From assembly GCA_029856085.1 (NCBI GenBank), contig JAHQWI010000069.1:1-45284 (forward strand): a stretch of 45,284 nucleotides of DNA. Reading direction: 5' to 3'. The notes beneath the pieces were generated by a model. The model ran no database searches. It saw only the letters and a list, made by a program, of their open reading frames with translations, and was not told the DNA's origin. Made by a program: the position numbers and the translations under genes. The stretch is from Promethearchaeia archaeon (lineage in GTDB: Archaea; Asgardarchaeota; Lokiarchaeia; Sigyniarchaeales; SOKP01). Of the stretch, positions 17,219-26,756 are shown piece after piece. Position 1 is the stretch's first letter. Each line of letters starts with the position of its first letter.

Positions 17219-17761
17219 ATGACAGATGAGATCATAAAGATAGTATATTTGCCTCCTATGCGAGTTGCATCATTTCATGCTATGGGAAAAAATTTTGGAG
17301 ATCCTGAGGTAAAGGTTTGGAAAAAGCTTAAAGATTGGGCAAAAACTAAAGGGTTACTAGATAATCCCTCAAAACATCAAATTTTTGGTTTCAATAATCC
17401 TGCACCTCTTCACATTAACGAAGGAAAACCATATGGATATGAATTATGGATAACAATAGGGAAAGATTTCAAAGTCGAAGATCATATAAGAACTAAATCT
17501 GTTGAGGGAGGCATGTACGCCGTAATTACATGCAAAATGGAAGAAGAAAATATTGGTACTACATGGCAAAAACTCTTTCAATGGATTCAAGAAAATGAAG
17601 GTTATGACTACCATCCAAATTGGAAGCCACTCCATGAACGTTATGATGAGGATCATGTTAATCATGGTGTATTTGGATTAGAATATATTCCAGATGCACC
17701 CTTAACTAATAAAGAGGAATTCTTTATAATGGATATCTATGGTCCAGTAATTAAAAAATAA
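17219..17761 (+). CDS. GyrI-like / AraC effector-binding domain protein
   Basis: Soluble protein of about 180 residues of the GyrI-like small-molecule binding group (SOUL/GyrI fold). Typical parts are the first strand IVYLPPMRVASFHAMG, GYELWITIGKDF in the centre, VEGGMYAVITCK and a C-terminal FFIMDIYGPVI strand. In AraC-like regulators this fold binds effectors; stand-alone members hydrolyse or sequester ligands in some species. The longest frame starts at TTG 17195, but AAAGGTGG at 17203-17210 sits about 8 nt before ATG 17219, giving MTDEIIK, which I choose. There is no DNA-binding domain. It is convergent with the polyproline protein; effector unknown. Confidence 0.8.
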   Translation: MTDEIIKIVYLPPMRVASFHAMGKNFGDPEVKVWKKLKDWAKTKGLLDNPSKHQIFGFNNPAPLHINEGKPYGYELWITIGKDFKVEDHIRTKSVEGGMYAVITCKMEEENIGTTWQKLFQWIQENEGYDYHPNWKPLHERYDEDHVNHGVFGLEYIPDAPLTNKEEFFIMDIYGPVIKK

Positions 17762-17785
17762 TATAACAATATAAGTAAATTTACT

Positions 17786-18373
17786 TTACCATTCATATCT
17801 GCACTTAGTACAGCTTTTCTTTTTTGCATAAATCCGTTGAGGAGAATAACTAAGTACTCTAGATCTATCATCAACTTCTTTTATTGCAAAACCCATCGCA
17901 CCACATTCAGGACAAACTCTCTTATTAATACGAGTATCCTCACTAGGGGTTAAAGAGGGTTCAGTATATTGAGGTTGCATGAGTGGGGCGTCTGGTTCTC
18001 GGTTTGGAGAAGAAGGGACATTTAAGTGTTGAGGTCGGGGAGGGGGTGGGACATATAATTTTCGACTTGGATAAGAAGGAGGATCTAAATGTTGAGGTCG
18101 GGGAGGGGGTGGTGTGAATGATTCTTGACTTGGGTAAGATGATGGACTTTTTTGTTGAGGTGGGGGAGGTGGGGGAGTTATTTTTTGCGGTAAATCTTGA
18201 ATTTGCGCTTTAAGGTACCTATTCTCTGTAGTTAATCGAATTATTGTATTTTCTTTTTCCGTAACAAGTGCTTGATAATAATGAATTTCAGAAAATAATT
18301 CTGTAATTTGGCTTTCCAATTTATCAAGCATCTCTTCATATTCAGGTGGAAGTCCAACTATATTATTCTTCAT
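17786..18373 (-). CDS. coiled-coil, polyproline-repeat, zinc-ribbon protein
   Basis: Protein of 195 residues in three parts. Residues 10-62 form a coiled coil. Residues 66-145 are a proline-rich linker with runs of six Pro (67-72) and four Pro (88-91, 109-112) inside a 21-residue repeat (PPPPRPQHL...YPS). Residues 154-191 form a zinc ribbon with CPEC and CTKC pairs and end in CRYEW, resembling TFIIS/RPB9-type or rubredoxin-like ribbons. The repeat is visible in the DNA as a 63-bp period. Runs of four to six Pro are ligands for profilin or EVH1-type domains in eukaryotes, and Asgard archaea have profilins. That link is speculative. Function unknown. Confidence 0.78.
   Translation of the reverse strand: MKNNIVGLPPEYEEMLDKLESQITELFSEIHYYQALVTEKENTIIRLTTENRYLKAQIQDLPQKITPPPPPPQQKSPSSYPSQESFTPPPPRPQHLDPPSYPSRKLYVPPPPRPQHLNVPSSPNREPDAPLMQPQYTEPSLTPSEDTRINKRVCPECGAMGFAIKEVDDRSRVLSYSPQRIYAKKKSCTKCRYEW
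18028..18176. repeat. tandem 63-bp repeat coding for the proline-rich linker
   Basis: GTTGAGGTCGGGGAGGGGGT starts at 18028 and again at 18091, and a diverged copy starts at 18154, giving a strict 63-bp (21-codon) spacing. It encodes the PPPPRPQHL units of the minus-strand protein. The G-rich tracts on the plus strand are striking in this AT-rich region and could form G-quadruplexes or slip during replication. Confidence 0.8.
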
Positions 18374-18571
18374 TTTACACTTTCACACCTCACTCTTAAC
18401 AATATTGTCATCTGTAAATATTGTTACTATTGTACTTAGTTTGATCGAGAATATAAATATTATTAGTAAGAAATTTGAAAATCAGATTTTCTAAATATTA
18501 TGCAATTGGTTCTAAATAATCATTTAACAATACTTTGAGGTTTTTTCTACTCCTTAAGTTATAAAAATGTT

Positions 18572-18580
18572 AAAAAAAAA
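18572..18580 (-). terminator. poly-T transcript end (minus strand)
   Basis: Nine A residues on the plus strand lie 15 nt beyond the stop end of the frameshifted carboxylesterase, giving a U-tract in its transcript. The remaining gap to 18373 is AT-rich with no visible gene. Confidence 0.4.
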
Positions 18581-18595
18581 GATTAAGTGGAAATA

Positions 18596-20100
18596 TTAAA
18601 TTTCGTTGAGTCCATCCCAAGGTTCTCTCTCTTTGTCGAAAGGAGCATTTACAACTTTGCATTCTCTTCCTAGGAACATTGTTGCTCGACTTTCCTTATC
18701 ATATGAAGACCATTCAGGAAGTCCATCGTGATTTGGATTTCCAGTATGAGCAAAAGAAATCCATGCATCCATCACTTTTTCACAAAGATTATCAATATCA
18801 GGACCTTTCCCGACGAATTCGGGAAAACCAGGGGCGTCAAATGTGTTAAATACAAATGGTACATCTATAAAGTGGGGGCACCCATAAGCACCATTGAATT
18901 TGGGAGATGGAAAGGTAAACATGTAATTAAACGTATTAGGTTGATGTTTAGATTGAGCCTCAAGCAATCGTATCGTGGGGACACGGAACATGGCACCAGT
19001 TACAACAGCATCCAATAAATCCATTGGTTCTATGGAAAACTTTCCTTTCCTTGCATTTTTATAAATGTCTATAATTTCTCTGCTTGTATTATTGTCTATT
19101 CCACTTGTACCCAACACAGCGATTATCGCATTTTCACCCCCTGATTTAACCATTGCATTGAATCCGGGATCCTGATAAGTAAACAATTTTACTTCATCTA
19201 AATTGGTCCCTATCATAAAATCAATGTTTTCTAATTCCCCATCTCGGAATGCTTTCAAGGGATGTTTAGGGATTGTATCGCCATCAATTATTGGTCTAAA
19301 AGCAAGGAGATTATTTAGATCTGATCCAATATATTCATTCTGTGCTTCAATAATCCTTTCAGGAGACGCTTTACGCAATGATTCTATATCCCCCTTTTTT
19401 ATTTTTAACTTTCGCATAAAGCCCTTAGTACTTCTCTCGCTTACCTCTGGGTCAATAGAAGGAGCACTTTGAGCAATTAAACGTCTAATAAGTCCTTTGG
19501 CTTGTGGCATAACTGGTAACGTTACCACAGAATATCCTCCAGCCGATTCGCCAAATATTGTGATATTGTCAGGATCTCCACCAAACGCTTCAATATTATC
19601 GTGCACCCAATTAAGCGCTAGAACTTGATCAAGTATTCCAGCATTTATAGTAATATCTGAAATGGTTAAAAACCTAATGCCCCTAACCTATAGTTAATGG
19701 TAACTACTACAACATTTCCTCGTTTAGCTAAAGCTAAGCCATCATAAAATTCATATGCACTGCCTCCCGAAATAAATGCCCCACCATGTATCCAAAACAT
19801 AACTGGACGTTTCTCATCATCTGCTGCGGGTGTCCATATGTTAAGAGTCAAGCAATCTTCACTTTCTGGCCCTAGCTTACCAAACATTTCTTCAAATATT
19901 ATATATCCTTGAAATGCACATGGACCGTATTTGGTTGCATCAAGTACTCCATCCCAAGGTTCTTTCACAACAGGTGGACGAAATCTTAAATCACCAATTG
20001 GAGGTTCAGCATAAGGGATTCCTTTATATACTTCTATGCCCTTTTCGCTATAACCCTTTATTTTTCCAGATTTTGTTTCAATTATTGCCATTACTTCCAT
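18596..20100 (-). pseudogene. type-B carboxylesterase, frameshifted in a homopolymer
   Basis: Alpha/beta hydrolase of the carboxylesterase/para-nitrobenzyl esterase family, about 501 codons if repaired. The N-terminal piece has YKGIPYAEPPIG, the oxyanion loop WIHGGAF and INYRLGALGF. The C-terminal piece has the nucleophile GESAGG and GCPHFIDVPFVF with the catalytic His. The two are in different frames. At 19668-19672 (plus-strand A5, coding-strand T5) one more T would restore FLTISDITINAGILDQVLALNWVHDN, which matches the intact paralogue at 22449. This is either a homopolymer sequencing error or a one-base deletion. It is separated by a DUF1326 gene from the divergent MFS gene. Substrate unknown. 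Confidence 0.85.
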
Positions 20101-20239
20101 ACTTTTTCACATTAATTAAATATATTTAGAATATTGGATTAAAAATTGAATTTTTTTGGTAAATCTTCATTTTTTAGATTTTATATAATCATTATTACAG
20201 AATTGTATGAATAATTTAACCTCAATTTGTAAATCAATT

Positions 20240-20249
20240 AAAAAAAAAA
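20240..20249 (-). terminator. poly-T transcript end (minus strand)
   Basis: Ten A residues on the plus strand lie 13 nt beyond the stop of the DUF1326 gene, giving a U-tract at the 3' end of its transcript. Confidence 0.45.
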
Positions 20250-20262
20250 TTAAATTTATTTT

Positions 20263-20880
20263 TTAGAAATCTCTTGATTTTCCTTTTAAATCGAAACTCG
20301 CGATGACTCCACTTCGATTCGTAAACTCCCAGTTTCTTCCAAAATCATTATATTTCCAGAAATGAGTATTACAGATCTTTAAGTCCGAAAGGAACACACC
20401 AAATATAGAATTTTCAAGTCTTTGAGGATTTTTACCATCGAGTCCAGGCGTGTAAGATAGTTTCATTTCACCATGAGGCATTGTTACATGGTAGGTATTT
20501 CCTTCTTGCTCTAAATTAATATCAACATATTTTATTCCTAATACTTTTCTTAGAAGTATACTACCTGGAATATTCTTTGAGAAATAAGTTTCTAAATATT
20601 TTCTCTGTTCCTCTGTAGTTTTATCACTAATATAAACTCCACCTTCTCCACCTTTAGTCATGACATCCATAGCTTTATTAGAATATAAATCGACCACATT
20701 AATTGCCAAAACTCCGCTGATATCCACGTCACCTATTTTCCCTTCATCAATCTGGAATAATTGAAAAGATTTACAAGATTCTTCTCTGTCTCTCCCAAAA
20801 TAAAATGAACAATGACCTTCTGACGCACATGCTTCGTACCATACACCTTTACTATTCCAACTAATTCTTTCTTTTGACAT
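20263..20880 (-). CDS. DUF1326 family protein
   Basis: Soluble protein of 205 residues matching DUF1326 by pattern. It has an N-terminal W..KGVWYEACASEGHCSFYFG with Cys spaced as in the family's CxC...CPC region, though the second Cys-Pro-Cys is reduced to HCSFYFG. FQIDEGKIGDVDISGVLAINVV and a YISDKTTEEQRKYLETYF segment follow. The function of the family is unknown; the Cys cluster hints at metal or redox binding. It is in the same direction as the frameshifted carboxylesterase, 162 nt upstream of it, and divergent from the MFS exporter. Confidence 0.72.
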   Translation of the reverse strand: MSKERISWNSKGVWYEACASEGHCSFYFGRDREESCKSFQLFQIDEGKIGDVDISGVLAINVVDLYSNKAMDVMTKGGEGGVYISDKTTEEQRKYLETYFSKNIPGSILLRKVLGIKYVDINLEQEGNTYHVTMPHGEMKLSYTPGLDGKNPQRLENSIFGVFLSDLKICNTHFWKYNDFGRNWEFTNRSGVIASFDLKGKSRDF

Positions 20881-21065
20881 TCATTCACCACTCTATTTGT
20901 AAAAAAATTAAATTTTTAACTTTGCTGTAAAAATAACAAATAAAAACAAGAATAGAATCTATTTAAAATTATACTAATTTGTGAGGATTATTGAATAAAT
21001 GAATTCTTAAATTAATTGGAAGATATATAAATCTATAATTCCTATTTTTGAGGTATATTGAATCT

Positions 21066-22400
21066 ATGTCTTTTCCAAAGTTTCCCAGTAAGGAAGAACA
21101 TAATGAATACTTAGAAAAATTTAAAATAAATCAAAGTCGTGCCATGTTTACGATTATACTAAGTATTCTAATTGACTCATTAGGCTATAGTCTGGTATTT
21201 CCCTTATTACCCGATATAGCAAGAGATTTTGGTGCATCAAACTTGATGATAGGGGTTTTAATTTCATCAAATGCTATATCAGCAATAATATGTGTTCCAA
21301 TATGGGGAAAGTTGAGCGATAAATATGGACGTAAACCTATATTATTAATATCTCAAATAGGTACAGGAATATCATTTCTAATTTTAGGACTTTCAAATTC
21401 TTATTATGTTATTCTATTTGCCCGAGTTTTCGATGGAGTCTTTAGTGGTCAAATCCCTGTAATTAGAGCTTACGTTACTGATATTACAACTCCACAAACA
21501 AGAGCTTCACATATGGGGAAATTTATGGTTGGATATACCGTAGGCATGATCGCAGGCCCATCAATTGGTGGTTTTTTGGGCGTAATAAACTGGCGATTTC
21601 CTCCATTTTTAACTAGTTCATTGTCGATTGTCTCAATAATTTTGACAGTAAAAGTGATTACTGAAAGTATGCCAAAAGAAAGAAGAGAAGAAATTAAGAC
21701 TCAACTTTTACTAGCTCAAACCAATCCTGGTAATAAAGGGAGTATATGGAATAAGGAAGTGAAAATGCGACTTGTTCAGACTTTTCTAACAACTCTCATA
21801 AGCTTCATGTTTACAACAAGTTTTCCCTTAGTACTTTATGATAGGTATGGCGCAGATGCTTCTATCATTGGTTCAGTTATGGCCGTAGCAGGGATTGGCC
21901 TTCTAATTTATGGAATGATTCTCATGAAACCATTAATAAGAAAAATTGGTGAAAAACACCTCTTGCTTACTACTTTTATAATGCTCATCATATTGTTTAT
22001 AATATATCCTTATCTCTCTCAACTTTGGATGGTTTACATATTTATTTTACCCTTTGCTTTCTGTATGGCGTTTATGAGGCCTCTAATCTCCGCTAATATC
22101 GCTAAAGCAGTTGATCCCCTTAAACAAGGAACTGTAAGTGGGTGGGCTGTTAACCTTCAATCATTTTCACAAATTATCGCACCTTTAATTTCAACAGGAT
22201 TTTTGGAATTAGGTAGCTTAACGATTGGTGCTACTGTATTAAATTCATATGAATTAATCGGGTTTACAAATGTAATATTTGCATTAACACTCTTTATAAT
22301 TGGTTATACAGATCTTAAGCTTCATCCCAGGCTTTATCTTTATGAAAAAATCAGAAGAAAAAAAGAAGAAGTGATAAGAAGGAAATCTAGAAAGAAATAA
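21066..22400 (+). CDS. MFS transporter, DHA1-type drug:H+ antiporter
   Basis: Twelve-helix major facilitator of about 444 residues. Motif A after TM2 reads GKLSDKYGRKP and motif C in TM5 reads GMIAGPSIGGFLG, which marks drug:H+ antiporters of the DHA1 group (TetA/Bmr-like). The central loop is Lys/Glu rich and the C-terminal tail very basic (KIRRKKEEVIRRK). The frame opens at TTG 21048, but ATG 21066 gives MSFPKFPSKEEH, which lines up with the start of the paralogue at 25254 (MNAQSYPSPEEH). GAGGT at 21050-21054 lies 11 nt before it. A carboxylesterase gene follows 48 nt downstream, so an efflux pump may be paired with ester hydrolysis. Confidence 0.9.
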   Translation: MSFPKFPSKEEHNEYLEKFKINQSRAMFTIILSILIDSLGYSLVFPLLPDIARDFGASNLMIGVLISSNAISAIICVPIWGKLSDKYGRKPILLISQIGTGISFLILGLSNSYYVILFARVFDGVFSGQIPVIRAYVTDITTPQTRASHMGKFMVGYTVGMIAGPSIGGFLGVINWRFPPFLTSSLSIVSIILTVKVITESMPKERREEIKTQLLLAQTNPGNKGSIWNKEVKMRLVQTFLTTLISFMFTTSFPLVLYDRYGADASIIGSVMAVAGIGLLIYGMILMKPLIRKIGEKHLLLTTFIMLIILFIIYPYLSQLWMVYIFILPFAFCMAFMRPLISANIAKAVDPLKQGTVSGWAVNLQSFSQIIAPLISTGFLELGSLTIGATVLNSYELIGFTNVIFALTLFIIGYTDLKLHPRLYLYEKIRRKKEEVIRRKSRKK

Positions 22401-22448
22401 GAGAACATTTATTATTTCATCTAACTTTCTAAGATAAAGGTATTAAAA

Positions 22449-23975
22449 TTGAAAAAAACTGAGATTATTGAAACGAAAGCGGGAAGACTTCAAGGGTATA
22501 TGGAAGATAAAATTTATATTTTTAAAGGTATACCTTATGCTGAACCTCCTATTGGAGAATTAAGACTAAATAATCCTATATTAAAAGAGTCTTGGGATGG
22601 TGTATTAGATGCTTTTGAATTTGGACCAGAAGTACCACAACCAATTTCACCTCTTACTCCTCAACCCCATCCAAAACAAGACGAAGCTAATTCTCTTGTA
22701 TTAAATGTATGGACACCTGGAGTAGATGATAAAAAACGTCCCGTGATGGTTTGGATTCATGGTGGTGGTTTTACTCAAGGATCTGGTTCTCGTACGAATG
22801 TAATAAACTTAGCTAAACGAGGAAATGTTGTATTAGTAACAATTAATTATCGTTTGGGTGCTTTAGCAAATTTAGTTTTATCTAATGCTCCTGGCAATAT
22901 TGATATGCTTGATCAAATTACCGCACTTAAATGGATTGGCAATAATATTGAATTTTTTGGTGGAGATCCGAACAATATCACTATTTTTGGTGAAAGTGCA
23001 GGGGGACAATCTGTATGTATATTAATGGCAATGCCCAAAGCCAAGGGATTATTTCAACGAGTTATCGCTCAAAGTGGAAGAGCAATGCCTCAAGGTTATA
23101 ACTTTTCAGATAGAAAAACAGTTACAGAATGGTTATTAGAAGAACTTAATTTGAAATCAGACGATCTAGATACGTTTCGAACACTCCCAACCGAAAAAAT
23201 TTTAAAAGCCTCCTCAAAAGTACAGCTAAATGCAAGATCAAAAGGAATGTACCTTGCTTTTGGGCCGTATATCGATAGTAACAATTTACCCGAGCATCCA
23301 TTAAAAGCTATTATTAAAGGATTTGCAAAAGACATCGAGTTGATTATTGGAACAAACCTAGAAGAGTGGAAATTCTTTAATTTATTCATTCCAAATTTCA
23401 AAGAGATGGATTTAGATAAATTACCAAGAGCAATAAGAAGTGCTTTAAAACGTATTGGAGAAGACGAAAATAAAACAGATTTTGTTATTGAAAATTACAA
23501 AAAATCGAGAGAAGAAAATAAATTGTCAGCAAAACCGCAAGATATTATTGATGCTTTTATTACAGACTCTATTTTTCATATTCCTGCAATAAAATTTGCA
23601 GAAGCTCAGAGCAGTTACCAGAAGAACACGTATATGTATCTTTTTTCATGGCAATCTACATTTCAAGATGGTAAACTTGGAGCCGGACATGGTCTAGATA
23701 TTCCTTTTGTATTTAATAATTTTTCAAAACAAGAAAAATGGTTTATTCCGAAAAGATCGGAAGAAACTGAACTTTTATCAGCGAAAATGATGGATGCGTG
23801 GACTTCTTTTGCTCGAACAGGAAATCCTAATCATGAAGGTATTCCAGAATGGCCTCAGTATGACATTAAAAAAAGAGCTACATTAGTTTTTGATAATGAA
23901 ATAAAGATATGGGAAGATCCACTAAAAAAAGAGCGCGAAATGTGGTATGAGATGAATATTTGGTCTCGATTTTAA
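22449..23975 (+). CDS. type-B carboxylesterase
   Basis: Intact carboxylesterase of 508 residues. It shows FKGIPYAEPPIG (about 27-38), the oxyanion hole WIHGGGF, the nucleophile elbow GESAGG and GAGHGLDIPFVFNNF with the catalytic His region. The C-terminal MMDAWTSFARTGNPN is typical of the family. No signal peptide is present, so it is cytoplasmic. The start is TTG at 22449-22451 preceded by AAAGGT about 7 nt upstream. It is probably cotranscribed with the MFS gene 48 nt upstream. It is the working relative of the frameshifted esterase at 18596. It likely hydrolyses carboxylic esters; the natural substrate cannot be told. Confidence 0.9.
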   Translation: MKKTEIIETKAGRLQGYMEDKIYIFKGIPYAEPPIGELRLNNPILKESWDGVLDAFEFGPEVPQPISPLTPQPHPKQDEANSLVLNVWTPGVDDKKRPVMVWIHGGGFTQGSGSRTNVINLAKRGNVVLVTINYRLGALANLVLSNAPGNIDMLDQITALKWIGNNIEFFGGDPNNITIFGESAGGQSVCILMAMPKAKGLFQRVIAQSGRAMPQGYNFSDRKTVTEWLLEELNLKSDDLDTFRTLPTEKILKASSKVQLNARSKGMYLAFGPYIDSNNLPEHPLKAIIKGFAKDIELIIGTNLEEWKFFNLFIPNFKEMDLDKLPRAIRSALKRIGEDENKTDFVIENYKKSREENKLSAKPQDIIDAFITDSIFHIPAIKFAEAQSSYQKNTYMYLFSWQSTFQDGKLGAGHGLDIPFVFNNFSKQEKWFIPKRSEETELLSAKMMDAWTSFARTGNPNHEGIPEWPQYDIKKRATLVFDNEIKIWEDPLKKEREMWYEMNIWSRF

Positions 23976-24143
23976 TTTTTACAGAAAAATTGTCCCAATT
24001 TACCAAAATACACCTATGGAAACAGACATCTTTTTCAATATATCTAAAGATATTTGAATTCATTTCTATTAACTCACTATATAAATATCGGCAAATTAAC
24101 AATAAAAAAGGAAAAGTATTTCTTTAAACTTATTTGTTTTAAC

Positions 24144-25025
24144 TCATGCTTTTGCAGCGTTTTTTGCAATAGCATCAGATATTTGCCCCCAAGTTTCTGG
24201 AGGTAAACTATGACCCATGCCATCTATAATTATTAATTCCGATCCAGGTATCGCTTCCGCAGTATCTTTCCCACTTTCAACAGGTACAAGAGGATCATCA
24301 CCTCCATGGATTACCAGTGTTGGAACTTTAACTGAAGAGAGTTTTTGCTTCCTATTCCCATTTGTGACTATTGCTAGTAGCTGGCGTCCAAAACCAGGAG
24401 GATAATAACATCTATCATATGCTCTTTCTACAAGGTTACGTCCCTTTTCTTCATTATAGGGAAATCCTGAACCATACAATAACCGACCTATTTTTAGTGA
24501 ATGATCTATATATGCATTCCGTTCTGTTGGTACAGGTGTGAGTAAAAATTGCATTGCTTCTGGCGTGGCTTGAGGAAGATCTGGATTCCCTGTTGTACTC
24601 ATGATGGAAGTAAGACTTAATACTCGTGATGGATACCTCAATGTAATAAGTTGTACAATCATACCTCCCATTGATCTTCCACAAATATGAGCCTTTTCAA
24701 TGTGTAGAAAATCTAGAAGACCAACTGCATCATCAGCCATATCTTCTAATGAATAAGGTGCTTCAATAGGTTCTCCCGCTTGAAAAGCCATCATTTCCTT
24801 CATTAAGTTTGGTGTACCTGCTTCTTCAAACTTGGTTGATAACCCAACATCTCTATTATCAAATCGAATAACATAAAAACCAAGGTTTTCTAAGAGTTGG
24901 ATAAATTCTTCATCCCAAACAATCATTTGGCCACCAAGTCCCGTTACTAAAAGTAAAGGCTTATCTGTTGGATTCCCAAAAGTTTCATACTCAATCTCAA
25001 TATTATTTGCTTTTGCTTTAGGCAT
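24144..25025 (-). CDS. alpha/beta-fold hydrolase (esterase/RdmC-like)
   Basis: Alpha/beta hydrolase of 293 residues. The oxyanion part is LLVTGLGGQM, the nucleophile elbow GRSMGG, the acid HGGDDPLVP and the His in GMGHSLPPE. The fold and FDNRDVGLSTKF resemble aclacinomycin methylesterase RdmC and related carboxylesterases. It has the same length as the protein at 28493-29374, is similar along its whole sequence and lies in the same orientation, so the two are recent paralogues. It is cytoplasmic with no signal segment. Divergent from the second MFS gene at 25254, with a short coding-like stretch between. Confidence 0.88.
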   Translation of the reverse strand: MPKAKANNIEIEYETFGNPTDKPLLLVTGLGGQMIVWDEEFIQLLENLGFYVIRFDNRDVGLSTKFEEAGTPNLMKEMMAFQAGEPIEAPYSLEDMADDAVGLLDFLHIEKAHICGRSMGGMIVQLITLRYPSRVLSLTSIMSTTGNPDLPQATPEAMQFLLTPVPTERNAYIDHSLKIGRLLYGSGFPYNEEKGRNLVERAYDRCYYPPGFGRQLLAIVTNGNRKQKLSSVKVPTLVIHGGDDPLVPVESGKDTAEAIPGSELIIIDGMGHSLPPETWGQISDAIAKNAAKA

Positions 25026-25124
25026 TTTTTTTTACCATAAAAAGTCATTTTGATTTATATTTTAAATATTTAAAAATTTTTAAATCTTAATTAATAAAGA
25101 AGTGAGAAGAATAAAAGAATTATT

Positions 25125-25187
25125 ATGTTAAAAGGAGACTGGCCACCAGACAATCTTGAGGAATTTAGAGCATCCAAAATTGTCTAA
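25125..25187 (+). pseudogene. 20-codon coding-like fragment
   Basis: ATG at 25125 opens a frame of 20 residues (MLKGDWPPDNLEEF then RASKIV) closed by TAA. Its composition is protein-like, unlike the surrounding AT-rich spacer. It is too short to classify and may be a gene remnant between the hydrolase and the MFS gene. Confidence 0.2.
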
Positions 25188-25253
25188 ACAATATTTTATA
25201 TGTGTTCCTTTATTTTCAAACCCATAATTTGCTATTTTTAGTAAGATATTATT

Positions 25254-26597
25254 ATGAATGCTCAAAGTTATCCAAGTCCTGAAGAACATAAAGAATATTT
25301 AAGGCAATTTCAAATAAACCCTACACGTGCTATGTTTACAATTATTCTTAGTATCCTTGTTGATGTGTTTGGATATAGTATGGTCATGCCATTATTACCT
25401 TTTATAGTAATAGAATCCCTTGGTGCAACTGCCATCATGTATGGCCTTATTATTTCTTCGAATGCTGTTGCTATATTAATCTTTGGACCCATTTGGGGCA
25501 AATTAAGTGATAAGTATGGTCGAAAACCGATTTTAATTATTTCTCAAGCTGGTACTGGGTTAGCATTTCTATTATTGGCATTTTCAAATTCGATTCCTAT
25601 AATTTTTGCAGGGCGTATTTTAGATGGAGTTTTTAGTGGTCAATTCCCCATTATACGAGCATATATTTCGGATGTGACCACCCCACAAACTCGAGCATCC
25701 CAAATGGGTAAAATTATGGTCGGATTCACAGGAGGTATGATAATAGGACCCTTATTAGGTGGATTTTTAGGTAATATTGAATGGTGGCTCCCAATGTTAT
25801 TTGCTTATTTTCTTACAATTCTCTCCATGATCCTTACTATATCAGTATTAGTTGAAAGTATGCCAAAAGAAAGAATTAATGATTTTAAAAAAAAAAGGCA
25901 GATGAGAAATTCCACTTCTGATATTAATCAAAAGATTTGGAACAAAGAAGTTGGTATTCGTTTTACCCAAATTTTCATACAATCTTTAATTTCAATCATA
26001 TTTGGGTCAAGTTTTGCACTTATTCTATTTCAAAGATTTAATGCCAATCCCTCCATTATAGGATCAATTATGTCAATAACAGGTATTGTTCTTCTGGTTT
26101 ATGGGCTATTTCTTATGAAACGAGTTATTCGAAAAGTAGGTGAGAAACGAATTTTCTTTTCAAGTATAATTGGATATATTATACTTTTTATGATTTATCC
26201 ATATTTAACTGAGCTTTGGATGTTGTATGTATTTATGGTTCCTTATGCTCTATGTATGTCGTCTGTATACCCACTAATATCAAGTAATATTACTAAAGCA
26301 GTAGGACCGGCTAAACAAGGAACAATAAGTGGATGGACTACAAACATTCAATCTATTTCTCAAACAATTAGTCCTTTAATAGCGGCAATGTTTTTACAGG
26401 TTGGTGGATTCACCATTGGCTTTATATTCTTAAATTCTTATCAATTAATTGGCCTTACAAATGTGTTTTTATCAATCACACTTTTTTTAATTGCGTATAT
26501 TGATGTTAAAAAACATCCTAGACTCTATGCATACGAGAAATTATTGAGAAAAAAAGAAGCTGAAAGGAAAGAAAGATCAAAGACTGAGAGTTCTTAA
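25254..26597 (+). CDS. MFS transporter, DHA1-type drug:H+ antiporter (paralogue)
   Basis: Twelve-helix MFS protein of 447 residues, closely related to the protein at 21066-22400. Shared features are RAMFTIILSIL at the start of TM1, motif A GKLSDKYGRKPIL, GVFSGQFPIIRAY in TM4, TTPQTRASQMGK and motif C GGMIIGPLLGGFLG in TM5. The basic C-terminal tail is also shared. It probably exports a hydrophobic or toxic compound using the proton gradient. The alpha/beta hydrolase at 24144 is divergent to it. Two copies of the exporter-plus-hydrolase arrangement suggest cassette duplication with possible specialisation. Confidence 0.9.
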   Translation: MNAQSYPSPEEHKEYLRQFQINPTRAMFTIILSILVDVFGYSMVMPLLPFIVIESLGATAIMYGLIISSNAVAILIFGPIWGKLSDKYGRKPILIISQAGTGLAFLLLAFSNSIPIIFAGRILDGVFSGQFPIIRAYISDVTTPQTRASQMGKIMVGFTGGMIIGPLLGGFLGNIEWWLPMLFAYFLTILSMILTISVLVESMPKERINDFKKKRQMRNSTSDINQKIWNKEVGIRFTQIFIQSLISIIFGSSFALILFQRFNANPSIIGSIMSITGIVLLVYGLFLMKRVIRKVGEKRIFFSSIIGYIILFMIYPYLTELWMLYVFMVPYALCMSSVYPLISSNITKAVGPAKQGTISGWTTNIQSISQTISPLIAAMFLQVGGFTIGFIFLNSYQLIGLTNVFLSITLFLIAYIDVKKHPRLYAYEKLLRKKEAERKERSKTESS

Positions 26598-26756
26598 TGG
26601 TTTTAAATAATTAAGAAAAGATAATTTATTTTAAAATCAAACAAATTAATAATTTCTCATTAAATTTTATGAATTTTCGATAAACCTAATATATGAAGAT
26701 TTCTTATCTAATTAATTAATTTTCTACCTACATAAAACTTAGTTGGGTAATACTTC

